From: Hygrophila difformis | Taxonomy: Eukaryota; Streptophyta; Magnoliopsida; Lamiales; Acanthaceae | Direction: 5' to 3' | NCBI GenBank assembly: GCA_030278955.1 | Contig: JAOANR010000003.1 | Coordinates: 57,715,628-57,779,627, forward strand | DNA: 64,000 bases | In this document: positions 9,714 to 19,806 of the stretch, piece by piece | Layout: each line of letters starts with the position of its first letter | How positions within the stretch are numbered: the stretch's first letter is position 1 | Position numbers and translations under genes: made by a program | The notes under the pieces: model-generated | Databases searched by the model: none | Told to the model about the DNA's origin: nothing | Seen by the model: the letters and a program-made list of their open reading frames with translations, nothing else

Positions 9714-12174
9714 TGATACTTCTCATGATTTCATGTCATGAGATTCCCTGCCATGAAACTTTCGGCAGATTCCCACTACATGAGTATTTTCTGAAAAATC
9801 ACATTTTTATTTACTCGTGTTAAGAAACTGTGCCCCCGAAAGCGCACGGAGTCAAAAATTGCAGTATTTATAGTAAGTACCGGATCGTTCACTGGAGGAT
9901 GTGCGATGGAAGCAGGGCCCACGCCGTTTACTAAGATTTTCCACTCGGTTACTCGATTCGAGTTTGTGAAATGACTAACAACTACTTGACAGAATTTAAA
10001 CTGAGTTATGAAAACAATTAAAATAAAGCAGATAAAATTATTCTAGAAAGCGAATTAAATTTAATCTAAGAAAGCAATAGAATTATTCTAAGAAAGCGGT
10101 TAAGATTATTCTAAGAAAGCAGATTTAAAATATGACAGAAGGGACAGGAAGAAAAGAATAAAGATTGGACAAGATTCAGATGAAACACAATTAAACTTCC
10201 ATTTTAATACACAGATCTTAGCTTGGGATAATCCGTTCAGTTAGCTAATTCTCATGCTCTCTATACCATGTTCCCTTTAACAGACAGGTACTTACAGCAA
10301 GAGTTTACATGCTCTTAAGATAACAAAATCTAAGATACCACAGATATACAACTGCCCCCGCGCAGAGGTATGTCATTTATCTGTGGTGGACAAGCAACAC
10401 CCGACAAATCATTTATTGAGATGCCAAGTACTGTTATCCTTCCCCCATGTCACACCCAAAGATTCTAATCAAGCCCTGAACTATCCCTTAACTCTCTGTC
10501 CTAGTAGCAGTTACACAACTCTCAATACAACCGAGTGACCTCTAACGGAAGCATTTAAAAGAAAGCGATAAAGAAAGCATTTAAAATCCTATCACTCGGA
10601 GGTTTTTGAAAGTCTGACCCTGGTAGTAAAAGAAAGCCCCCAGTCAGAATGACCGGATGCGGATCAAGAATTCCCTAATCTCGGTGAACCGCTCGCAGTG
10701 TTCACTTCCCGTCGGGTGGTTATGAGATACAAACTAATGAAACGAACTAATGAATTAGTTCGTTCCGGATGCACTCACTCAGGACTCAAAAATAGGCTTT
10801 GGCAGAAGAGGATAGCAGTTGAAAGAATACTCAACCCTACCTTAGAAAATAACCAAGGCCCGAATGTTGTTCCTCTAGTATTATCCGTCACACCTTATCG
10901 GAATCCAAGTGGAATCTGACCCAGTGCAATATTTAATACAAGATTTCCAACAAACAGCAATTTTGGAAAATAATAAATCTGAAAATCATTCCCTATCAGG
11001 TACTAGACTCTCAATTAAAACACAGATCCTTTCAGTCTAGGTGAGACCTAATCGCTGACTCTGCTTCTAATTTCCCAAAATCAACCCCCAGTCGGATGTG
11101 AATTAATCATAACTGTCGAATTTATCCCTTACTCAGATCCGGATTTTATAAAGGAATTTTTGTTGGAAATTTATTATGAGACATCTGATTAAAATCAAGA
11201 CTCCTGTGTCCAAGGGAAGGATCCCAAAATAATATCGACCACAATATCTACATAATAGTATCATGCATAAATTTATAAAGAAGTGTAAAATTAAATAACC
11301 CAAAATATAAGGTGGGTTTAGACAGAAGTTGGAACACAAAGGTGAAATAGCCGAAGATGAGAAGAATTTATTTGGCTAAAAAGATGGCAAAACGATTGGG
11401 TGGACTGCAAACATCTGCTGTCCAATTTCCCTCTCATTTGGATGGAATGATTTTCAGACAGAAAGGAATTCCAAGTGACGGTGACCGCCGTCATTCAGCT
11501 CCCTTTTATCTGTGAATGGGAGAAAAACCCACATATTTTCTTGTTGTAATAATTCTCAAATAATGTTGGTCGACATCATTTAATAATACTACAACTTGAA
11601 TTCAGGTTTTGAAATTAAGATAAAGAGAATAAAACTGTATCCGGATAGGAGTCAGCTGAGCAGCTATTATAATCCCGGATGGATGAACCGCCAAGGCTTC
11701 CACCGGCCACTATCCAGACCATGCAAAATAACAATCTAATAATTAATATACAGACCACGAGCTAGTTATCCGTGTGGGAATACCCGCCAACATTAGTCTG
11801 TTATATCTCTTACTAGCTGTTTCACACATTACGGGAAAAGACAAAATAAATAAAAGAAAAATATTTTTGGGTCATCTTGCATGAGAGACATTGGTTTCTC
11901 ATGCAAGGGTATGGAATTAAATCCATAATCACTCTTCATGTCTAAATAATCACTCATTCCATAATTAATTAATTAATTACAGTCCGGATTATATACTTAG
12001 ATCATTAGAGTTTAATTGCTTGTAGAAGAATCTTTTAATGGGAAATTGAACAAAGTTCTCTATATCAAATTAATCATGGGTTGAGATCATTGGATTTCAA
12101 CCTCAAAATATTAATATAAAGGTTCAATTAATTAATGGAGTGAGATGAAGAATAAAAATTTGGCAAAAAGGTGC

Positions 12175-12745
12175 CACTTTGTCGCGATGCAGAGTTTGTG
12201 TCGCGGAGCATGGTTCCGCAACAAGGTTTCGCGACAAAGGGGTGGGAAATAAGAGAAATGGATATTTTGAAAACTTAGGGTTTGTTTTGTCGCTAAGCAA
12301 AAATTTTGTCGCGGAACATGGTTCCGCAACAAAGGGGGTATAGCGACAAAGGGTTGAAAATTGGTAAGGACATAATTCCTGGTCGCGGAACAAGGATTTT
12401 GTCGCGGTACGTGGTTCTGCGACAAAGGTTCCGCGCCAGAGTCCTCCCAGAATAAAATTACAAGTATTTGGGTCCTTGGTCGCTAATCAAGGATTTTGTC
12501 GCGGAACGTGGTTCCGCGACAAGAGTTGCATCGCGACCAAGGGGTTTCAAAATTAATGGCAAGGCATAATTTTCTGTCTCGGAATAAAATTTTGTCGCGG
12601 AACGTGGTTCCGCGACAAGGGTGCTCCGCGACAAAAGCCATGCAGACAGAATGCAAGAATTTGGTCCTTTGTCGCTAAACATGGGTTTTGTCGCGGAACG
12701 TGGTTCCGCGACAAAGGTTGCATCGCGACAAAGGGTTTTAAAGTT
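12175..12745. repeat. Nested palindrome array downstream of TATA, GTCGCGGAAC type (solo LTR)
   Basis: Six modules of about 80-100 bp. A typical module has outer arms TTGTCGCTAA and CGCGACAA, and inner arms GTCGCGGAAC and GTTCCGCGAC separated by 2-3 nt. Several modules keep perfect inner arms while spacer sequence varies. In element sense the array lies downstream of TATA1, in the leader. Confidence 0.92.
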
Positions 12746-12792
12746 TTATAAAAATTTTGGCAGCATAACGCCTAATATTGCATTGCGGGGGA

Positions 12793-12856
12793 GTGCGTTG
12801 TGATCCGTGGGATCACAACGGGAAAATTACGTTGCAACCCGTGGGGTTACAACGTG
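12793..12856. repeat. Two further palindromes of a different sequence class
   Basis: GTTGTGATCC/GGATCACAAC and GTTGCAACCC/GGGTTACAAC lie side by side at the array edge. The inverted-piece LTR has the same class at ~27530-27580. Confidence 0.85.
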
Positions 12857-13501
12857 ATGCAATACAATATAAGAGAAATGCAATTTTTATAGAATATGCA
12901 TAACACTTTAATAACATCCCTTTTTAGATCTATCACACTAGACTAAAATAAAATAAAACAACAACTAAAATAAAAATAAAAATGCAAGCAACTACTAAAC
13001 TAAATAGCAAGCTAAATCAAACAGAAACAAAATCTAAAAAAAAGAAGATAAACTAAGATAATAAACCTATCAATGGATGATATCAAGTGATTGTGCATTT
13101 TATTAATACTAAGAAAGCATTAAAATCTATCTAAATAAAAATTGGTCAAGTGACCCAAAAATAAAAACAAAGCAGTACACAAAATGGAAGAGAGGTCCAT
13201 ACACATTTTTGGTGGAACATTTTCTCAAATATCATCAAAAACCAAAAATGGTTTAAACGCACCCATTGATTAAGTGTTTCAAACCCAAAAGTACAAAATA
13301 TAAAATTGGAAAATAAGATGAACACTAGCTACACTTATTTATTACAAAGCATAAATTAAACTAAGCTAAGATCTACTACATTGCATAAAAATAAACTAAA
13401 CTACCTATCTAACATAATTTTTTGGAGAGCACAGTGGTGCCTCCAAAACAGTAAAATAAACTAAAGTGTAGCTAGGTTACTGTTCAAGGGGGTGAGAGGA
13501 T

Positions 13502-13509
13502 ATATTTAT
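13502..13509 (-). promoter_or_regulatory. LTR promoter TATA box (TATA1) of the solo LTR
   Basis: Minus strand CTATAAATATATCC. GGGCCTAATGGGCC, a site II-like motif, lies ~25 bp upstream, and a palindrome array lies beyond it. A's LTR has the equivalent at 17361-17368. Confidence 0.65.
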
Positions 13510-13754
13510 AGATGAGCAAAATTAGCCCTAGGCCCATTAGGCCCATTGTGTCGCTAAACAATTATGCCTTGTCGCGGAACAAATTCTGCTTAAGGACACA
13601 CTTTTTAGCTCCAGGATGGCGCCCAGGAGAAGGCGGGAGTTCGAGGTCCAGGGGAAAAGACAAGAATTTTTGTGCTTGCGGGAGTTCCGGTCCCAGGAGC
13701 TTCCAACAGATTAGACATGTGGGGGTTTGAGAAGGGAATGGTCACGTGAGCTGC

Positions 13755-13930
13755 CTGTCTCTGTCGCGGTGTGGCTGTCTCGGGCGCGATCCACTTTGTC
13801 GCGGAACATGGTTCCGCGACAAAATTTTGTGCCTTGATTCTCCTCTCACAGTCTCGGAATAATTCTTGGGCGCGGAGCATTTTTCGGGCGCGGAGCATTT
13901 GTCGCGGTGTACACCTTCCGCGACAAATGT
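13755..13930. repeat. Palindrome array upstream of TATA1 (solo LTR)
   Basis: Two to three diverged modules (e.g. GTCGCGGAAC/GTTCCGCGAC near 13799-13821) in U3, so arrays flank the promoter on both sides. Confidence 0.75.
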
Positions 13931-15050
13931 TTATTTTTTTCTCTCTCTCTTTATTTTCTTTCCCAGTCTCTCTCGATCCCATCTCTCTTTCTTCCCTCTT
14001 TCCTCTTTCTTTTCCTCTCTCCATTTCTATCTTCTTTCTTCCTCTCGTTTCTTGTTTCCAGTTCGTCTTCTTCATTTTCTTCTTCCTCCATCTTCTTTCT
14101 TTGTTCTAGCTTCTTCCTCCCCCAGTTTTCTTCTTCTTCGTGCCTCTTCCGTCTTGTTTTCTGTTTTTCTTCTCCATCCTTCTCCTCTTCGATTTCTGTT
14201 TCGTCCTCATTTCTTCTTCTTCTTTTTGCCCAAATCTGTGAGGGACCATGGGGGGGTCTCGGTTGGTGATGATGGCTGGATGGAGGCGAGCGGCGGCGGT
14301 GATGAGATCGGAGATGGAGGTCGCGAGCTGTGGAGCGGTGGCGGCCGGAGTTGGGCGCGGTGGTGCTCGATTTGGAATGGTGTTGGCGATGGCGAGTGGG
14401 AGAGCGGCTAGGCGGAATTGGAAGGGAAGGTGGTGGTCGATCGGAAAAGTGGTGGTGGAGGCGGCGGTTGTGGGTTCGGGCTTCGCCCCCTTTCTTTTCC
14501 TCTTCTTCTTTTGGTTTGGGATTGAAAATGGAGTTGGTGTTGGTGGAGATGGATGAGGGAGATGGGGGCTGTTGAGGGCGAAAATGGAGGAGATGGGATG
14601 GAGGTTGAGGCGGATTAGGGGGCTGTGTGCGGTGGTGGTTGTGGTTGCGAAAATGGTGGCTGAGGACGGAGATGCGGCGGCGCTCGAAGGATGAATATGG
14701 AATAGGTTGGTCGGAGTTGTCAAAATGGTGGCTGGAAATGGGTGGGACAGCGGCGGCCGTGGTTTCGCCGGAGATGCAGCGGCCGACTGGAGTTGGCGAT
14801 GGCGACTCGCGGCGGCGAGAGGTGGTCGGATTTGGGGTTGATTTAATTTTGGGGAAGTGGACTGTGATGGTGGTGATGGTGAGCGGATCTCGCCGGCCGG
14901 CCGCGGCGGCGGCGGCATGGCGGCGGCGGCTGCGGTTGGGGTTTAGGGTTAGGGTTAGGATTAGGGTGTGGTTGGGCTTAGGTGATATTGGATTGGGCTT
15001 ATGGTAATTGGGCTTGAAAGTATTGGGTCTGGACTGGATTGGACTCAAAT
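13931..15050. other. GC-rich captured-looking block in the solo LTR U3
   Basis: A CT-rich tract (13931-14230) passes into a strongly GC-rich, CpG-containing stretch (14240-14960), then AT-rich LTR resumes. The matching position in A's LTR lacks this block. On the plus strand the layout resembles a plant gene 5' end: pyrimidine-rich leader, then an ATG at 14248 with Gly/Arg/Val-rich codons. Overlapping long frames on both strands (minus 13951-15048 and 14106-14918; plus 14248-14556 and 14627-15007) are low complexity and match no family I know. GC bias alone could keep the frames open. I make no coding call. Confidence 0.55.
14936..14968 (+). repeat. Short telomere-like tract
   Basis: GGGTTTAGGGTTAGGGTTAG followed by GATTAGGG resembles plant telomere units (TTTAGGG) and telo-box motifs. 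It is only four to five degenerate units, at the edge of the GC-rich block. Confidence 0.6.
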
Positions 15051-16274
15051 AATTGGACCAACTTGACTTAATTCAACTGCAATTAATTGAAACAAAGGGA
15101 TTAGTGGACCATTTATTATCTAAATTATAGCAGAAAACAGAATTAAAAGCAAACATAAAAATTAGAAATATGTACATCAAAATATAAAATAATATAATAA
15201 ATAAGGATATTTGCTCCACTTGATATTTGTTTGTGTTCCGTTTAATGGATCCGTGTTCCACCAAACAAACACTATAAACCATAATTATCAAATGTGGAAT
15301 TTTTAATATTTTTATCATGTTTTTGGATTTTTTAATATAAAATTACTGAAAATAACAATATTTTTGTATTTTTCAATACCAGCTTATTATTTATACAAAT
15401 TTGCATAAATCTGTTAAATTCAACTGCTTTCTTATTAAAATAAGACCGGAATACGATCAAATGTCCATGTTTAGACACGGAAATAGATTGAAAATAATGG
15501 TCAATTTTGGCCATTATCACAGGTCCTGATCATTTCAGGTGGGATGATTTTTAGATAGTGAATTGCCTCAAATGACAGATGCCGCCGTCATCTCAGACTC
15601 CACTATCTGTGAATTTGGATAAAAACCCACACATTCTATTACTGCAATAATTATTAGATAACATTGGCACATATCATCTAACATTACTACAGCTCCAGAT
15701 TCAGGTTTGAAATTAAAATAAAGAAAAGAAAACTGTATCCAGATGAGAGTCAGCTGAGCAGCTATTATAATCCCGGAGGGACGAACCGCCAAGGCTTCCA
15801 CAGACCACTATCCGGACCATGCATAATAACAACTAGTAATTAATATACAGATCACGAGCTAGTTATCCGTGTGGGAATACCCGCCAACATTAATCTGATA
15901 TATTCCTTATTAGCTGTTTCACACATCACGGAAAAGACAAAATAAATAAAAGAAAAATATTTTTGGGTCATCTTGCATGAGAGACATTGGTTTCTCATGC
16001 AAGGGTATGGAATTAAATCCATAATCACTCTTTATGTCTAAATAATCACTCATTCCATAATTAATTAATTAATTACAGTCCGGATTATATACTTAGATCA
16101 TTAGAGTTTAATCATTTGTAGAAGAATCTTTTAATGGGGAATTGAACAAAGTTCTTTATATCAAATTGATCGTGGGTTGAGATCATTGGATCTCAACCTC
16201 AAAATATTAATATAAAGGTTCAATTGATTAATGGATTGAGATGAAGAATGAACACTTGGCAAAAAGGTGCCACC

Positions 16275-16745
16275 TTGTCGCGATGCAGAGTTTGTGTCGC
16301 GGAGCGTGGCTCCGCGACAAAGGTTTCGCGACAAAGGGGTGGGAAATAAGAGGAATGGAATTTTGAAAATTTAGGGTTTGCTTTGTCGCTAAGTAAAGAA
16401 AGTTGTGTCGCGGAACGTGGTTCCGCGACAAGGGCATAGCGACAAAAAGGTTGAAAATTGGACAAGGCATAATTCTTGTCGCGGAACAAGAGGTTTTGGC
16501 GCGGAACGTGGTTCCGCGACAAGGTTGCTTCGCGACAAAGCCTTCCAGAATAAAATCACAAGTATTTGGGTCCTTGGTCGCTAATCAAGATTTTGTCGCA
16601 GAACGTGGTTCCGCGCCAAGGGGTGTTTCGCGACCAAGGGTTTTAAAATAATGGTCAACAAATGTTCTTTGGCACCTTTGTCGCCAAAGCACCATTTTGT
16701 CGCGGAACGTGGTTCCGCGACAAGAGTTGTTCCGCGACAAAAGTG
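16275..16745. repeat. Nested palindrome array downstream of TATA, GTCGCGGAAC type (LTR of A)
   Basis: Five modules matching those of the solo LTR. In the clearest, inner arms are at 16699-16708 and 16712-16721, and outer arms TTTGTCGC/GCGACAA at 16678-16685 and 16734-16740. Confidence 0.92.
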
Positions 16746-17360
16746 TGTCCAGTACACATGTCAGAAAAGTAAGGTGGAACAGTGGCATGTATTATGTGTG
16801 ATCTCACCCATTTCAGATTCAAAAGCTAAACTAAGCTCAAAATAACAAAACAGAATTTGAATCTAGCTAGAACATGCTTGAAAATAAAAGAAACAAAACA
16901 AACTTAAAACTTAAGAAACCCTAATCTGAGCTTGATCACCCATAAGCATGCAACATTATCCCAAGAAAAAGTCACCAAGCAGTGACATTAAAATGCAAAA
17001 CGAGGGTCAAATGACCCAAGGAAAACGAAAACAGTAAGATCCATGGGGTGTGAGACCCATTTCATGATTTTGGGACACAAATGGAGAATGTTTTCCCATA
17101 TTATTAAACGGTGCTGTTCATACCCATGGTTTGGGTACCACAAACCCTTAAACAAAAGTTTAGGACAAGAACAAGGTGTAAAACTGGCTATCTAACCCAA
17201 GTGCAGTAAACTACTTCTAACTAGTGCATAAATTAAATAATACAAAAAAAATCTAACTAAACTACCCTAAACTAAACTAACTACTGAACTTCCCACTTGT
17301 CTTCAAGAGTGAGTATCTTCTCTAAAATTCTTCCCCCTCTAGCTCAAAGGAAACACCTCA

Positions 17361-17368
17361 TATTTATA
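17361..17368 (-). promoter_or_regulatory. LTR promoter TATA box (TATA1) of element A
   Basis: Minus strand CTATAAATATGAGG, with ATGGGCTC and CATGAGC motifs just upstream and a palindrome array beyond. Position and flanks match 13502-13509. Confidence 0.65.
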
Positions 17369-17429
17369 GAGGGGAAACCCTAAGCTCATGGGCCTTGATT
17401 TGAGCCCATTGTGTCTCAAGACATCACAC

Positions 17430-17690
17430 ACATCACAGCTTTGTCTCGGAGCACCAAGTTTGGTCGCGGAACACACTGCATGTGGCAAAGCTTCTCGACT
17501 GGGTCTTGTGTCTCTAAAAATGTATCTTGGTCGCGGAATGGACCTTTGTCGCGGAACAGCGCATCGCGACAAGGGTATCGCGCCAGAGGGCTTTGGCTGG
17601 TCTTCTTCATCTGAGCTTGCTTGGTCGCGGAGCGTTCCTTTGTCGCGGAACCATGCATCGCGACAAAGGGCTTCCGCGCCAAAGGTTTTC
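17430..17690. repeat. Palindrome array upstream of TATA1 (LTR of A)
   Basis: Three modules combining GGTCGCGGAA outer arms with inner GTCGCGGAAC...GCATCGCGAC pairs. More diverged than the downstream array. Confidence 0.75.
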
Positions 17691-17985
17691 CTGGGCCTGC
17701 TGGATTGGGCCAGATGGGTCGAAAATATTCTTTTTGTGGGCTTTTCTATCTTTTTCCCATCTTTTTGTTTCCTTTTCTTTTTCTCATGTTTTTGGATTTT
17801 TCTAACATAAATATGTAATAAAATTACATATTTATGCCTTTTTCACATCAGCTTATTATTTTTACAATTATGCATAAATTAGTCCAATTCGACTGCTTTC
17901 TTACTTAATGTAAGACCGGAATGCGATCAAATGCCCGTTTAAGACACGGAAATGGATTGAAAATAATGGTCATTTCTGGCCATTA

Positions 17986-19368
17986 TCAGTTTTCAGCATC
18001 AATGATCTCTGGTTCATGTTCTTCAGACGAGGATAAGATGATTTTTCTCTTCTTGGATCCAGTGGCTTTGGAAGACCCTTCAGGTTCAGAACGAGTCCGC
18101 TTTTTGGGTTCGGACTCCTGGGGTGAACGCCGTTGTGGAGTAGGCTCTCTGGTTTCTGGCTGGGTTACCGTTTCCTGCACAGTGACTGGTTCAGCATTGA
18201 CGTCGACTCTTTCTTCAGATTCTTCCTCTTCGGAACCTTCTTCATCGGACTCTTCCTCCCCGCTTTGAGTATCTTGAGATCCCAACTCTTCGGACTGGTT
18301 GTCGGTGGGATTCTCCCCCTCAAGTGGTTCCTGGGCATCGATTTCAGGATGCTGAGAGTCTCCTCCGGACTCATTATTCTGGTCGTCTTCAGAGTCAGAT
18401 GAACTCTCATCTTCTTCTTCCACCTGTTCAACCTCAGTGTGAACAACTTCTGTGTGAACTGGTTCTTCGGTCCTTGCGACTTGCTCTACTTCCTTCCTCA
18501 GTGCATGTTTCCGTTTCTGACAGGCAGTCCAAGCAATTTCTTTGGTGATTTCGTTCATAGCACAACCTCTTTCGTCATCACTGATGTCAATCATTGATTC
18601 ATCTCCAGAACTTTCATCAGCATCCTCTTGAACATAGTCTGAGTCCAGTTCTTCCTCGTCAAGTGGTTCAGTGACAGGTTCGGACGCCTTTGGTGAACTA
18701 GTTTGGGTCGCTGTGGTAGTGATCTGCAGGGGTTCTTCAGGGGTTGATTCAACGGTGGTGACTGGTGCTGGGTTGGTCGGAACACTTGGCACAGTTGCTA
18801 CCTTCTTTGCAGGGGTTTTCTTCTTTGGCTTTTCAGTGGACACCTTTGGTGCATCTTTTGATGCAGGTTCAACGGACTTGATGGACACTCCTGTCTCTGT
18901 CGCATTGTCATCGCCCAAGTTGGGGAGGTCAGCCAGGATTGCATCAATGGGTCCAAGTGCCATGGCTAGGTCAGCCTCAACTCGTTCACTGATAGAGGCG
19001 TTCTTCCTTGCAACTGCTTTCTCGCGGGTCTTTGAGGTTGAAACCGCCTTTCCTTTTGCTTTCTGTACCTCTGCTTCTTTTTGTTTCAAAGCTTTGGCTC
19101 CGCCTACTTCGGCTCGAATGTCGAGCGGATCCTGAACAGCCACAGTGGTACCCTTTTCTCCTGCAGTGGATGGAGATGAGGAGTGGAAAGGAACATCTAC
19201 AAGAGATGGTGTCTCCGAGATGGTCTGTTCGATGATGGCTTTCTGAACAGCTTTGGCACGCCCTTTAGCACTGGATTCCTCAGGGGATATAGCTTTCTTG
19301 CTTCCTGCGGTTGATGAGGGAGTAGGGCCTTGAGTTTTGGAGCTCTGGCTTCCTCTTGTCTTCACCAT
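17986..19368 (-). pseudogene. Post-pol ORF of the copia element, truncated by element A
   Basis: Chosen start is MVKTRGSQSS at 19368. The longer frame to 19401 runs through a likely acceptor, GTCTTTCAG|CAACCATGG, with the intron ending at 19374. The visible ~460 residues are Ser/Thr/Pro/Glu/Lys-rich with long acidic runs (e.g. SDSEDDQNNESGG) and a basic KKRTRSEPEG/GSKKRKI region near the end. No structured domain or membrane segment is visible. Its place after pol fits the extra ORF of SIRE/Maximus copia elements, often called envelope-like. The stop codon is supplied by the first bases of A's LTR, so the frame originally continued. The 19402-19806 gap is non-coding. Confidence 0.7.
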
Positions 19369-19806
19369 GGTTGCTGAAAGACAAACTTTTGGCAAGAACA
19401 AGTGAGAGTGTATGTGTGGTTAGAAGAGAAAAGCCGAGAGAAATTTTTGAGAGAAGAGTAAGTTTGTGAGATATGAGAATCCAATCAAATAGGGAGGTAA
19501 GGTAGCGGTTATGAGGGAAACTTCCCTTAATTTGAATATGGAAGGTGAATCACGGTTCCCAAACATGGTCATGATCACAAATTTGAATTTTGGTGGCTAT
19601 TAACCGTTCCCGCCGTCAGACGTGCCATGATGAGATGTCAAATCAAGGTAATTGATTCTTTCTTTGTTTGAATTTAAATGAGAGATGGTAACTTCCCAGG
19701 TACGGAGATCCTATGGAATATGCTTAATAAGATGGTTAGAAAACATAATTTAGGTAATAAAATATAAAATTACACAAAATATGGAAATTGCAAAAATAAA
19801 AGAAAC

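Larger units (their letters stand above)
9447..15519 (-). mobile_element. Solo LTR of the same family nested in the LTR of element A
   Basis: Full LTR from TGATAATGGCC (15519, element sense) to AAAGTTTCA (9447), about 6.07 kb, flanked by the 5-bp duplication CAGGT at 9442-9446 and 15520-15524. The host LTR sequence resumes exactly across the duplication. It shares palindrome arrays, TATA boxes and terminal region with A's LTR, but its U3 is about 1.2 kb longer because of a GC-rich block (13931-15050). No internal region is present, so it is a solo LTR. Confidence 0.9.
1..17988 (-). mobile_element. Element A: Athila/Tat-like LTR retrotransposon lacking gag-pol in the visible part
   Basis: Reading the minus strand, a long LTR (17988 down to 7376) ends in CA and is followed at once by an 18-nt site complementary to tRNA-Asp (7358-7375). 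Then come a conserved hairpin, a palindrome array, a promoter-like TATA, a small exon, an intron and one very long ORF. In element B of this window the homologous block (hairpin, array, exon, intron, ORF) lies after the integrase stop codon. In A it directly follows the primer binding site, so gag-pol is missing between PBS and ORF. Its LTR starts at 17988 and truncates a copia ORF, so A inserted into that copia. The left end, including any 3' LTR, is outside the window. A gag-pol located further left cannot be excluded, but B's gene order argues against it. Confidence 0.8.
7376..17988 (-). mobile_element. LTR of element A (interrupted by a solo LTR)
   Basis: In element sense it begins TGATAATGGCC at 17988 and ends AAAGTTTCA at 7376. 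Removing the nested solo LTR and one copy of its duplication leaves about 4.5 kb (7376-9446 plus 15525-17988). Landmarks in element order: short U3, palindrome array, TATA (17361), leader, second array, an AT-rich centre, a conserved block near AGCGCACGG (~7855), a second TATA (7791), and a partly duplicated terminal region containing tRNA-Asp-like sequence. Small ORFs inside show no protein similarity I recognise. Confidence 0.85.

Noticed and set aside
12175..12745. CRISPR-like array (regularly spaced repeats)
   Set aside because: Units are nested inverted repeats with related spacers, inside a plant LTR and without cas genes.
14936..14968. Interstitial telomere or chromosome end
   Set aside because: Too few and too degenerate units, and embedded in a retrotransposon LTR.
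13951..15048. 365-codon minus-strand frame and overlapping frames in the GC-rich block
   Set aside because: Low-complexity Pro/Ser/His/Arg/Thr composition, open frames on both strands and no known domain. GC and CT bias explains them, so I list the block as captured-looking DNA only.
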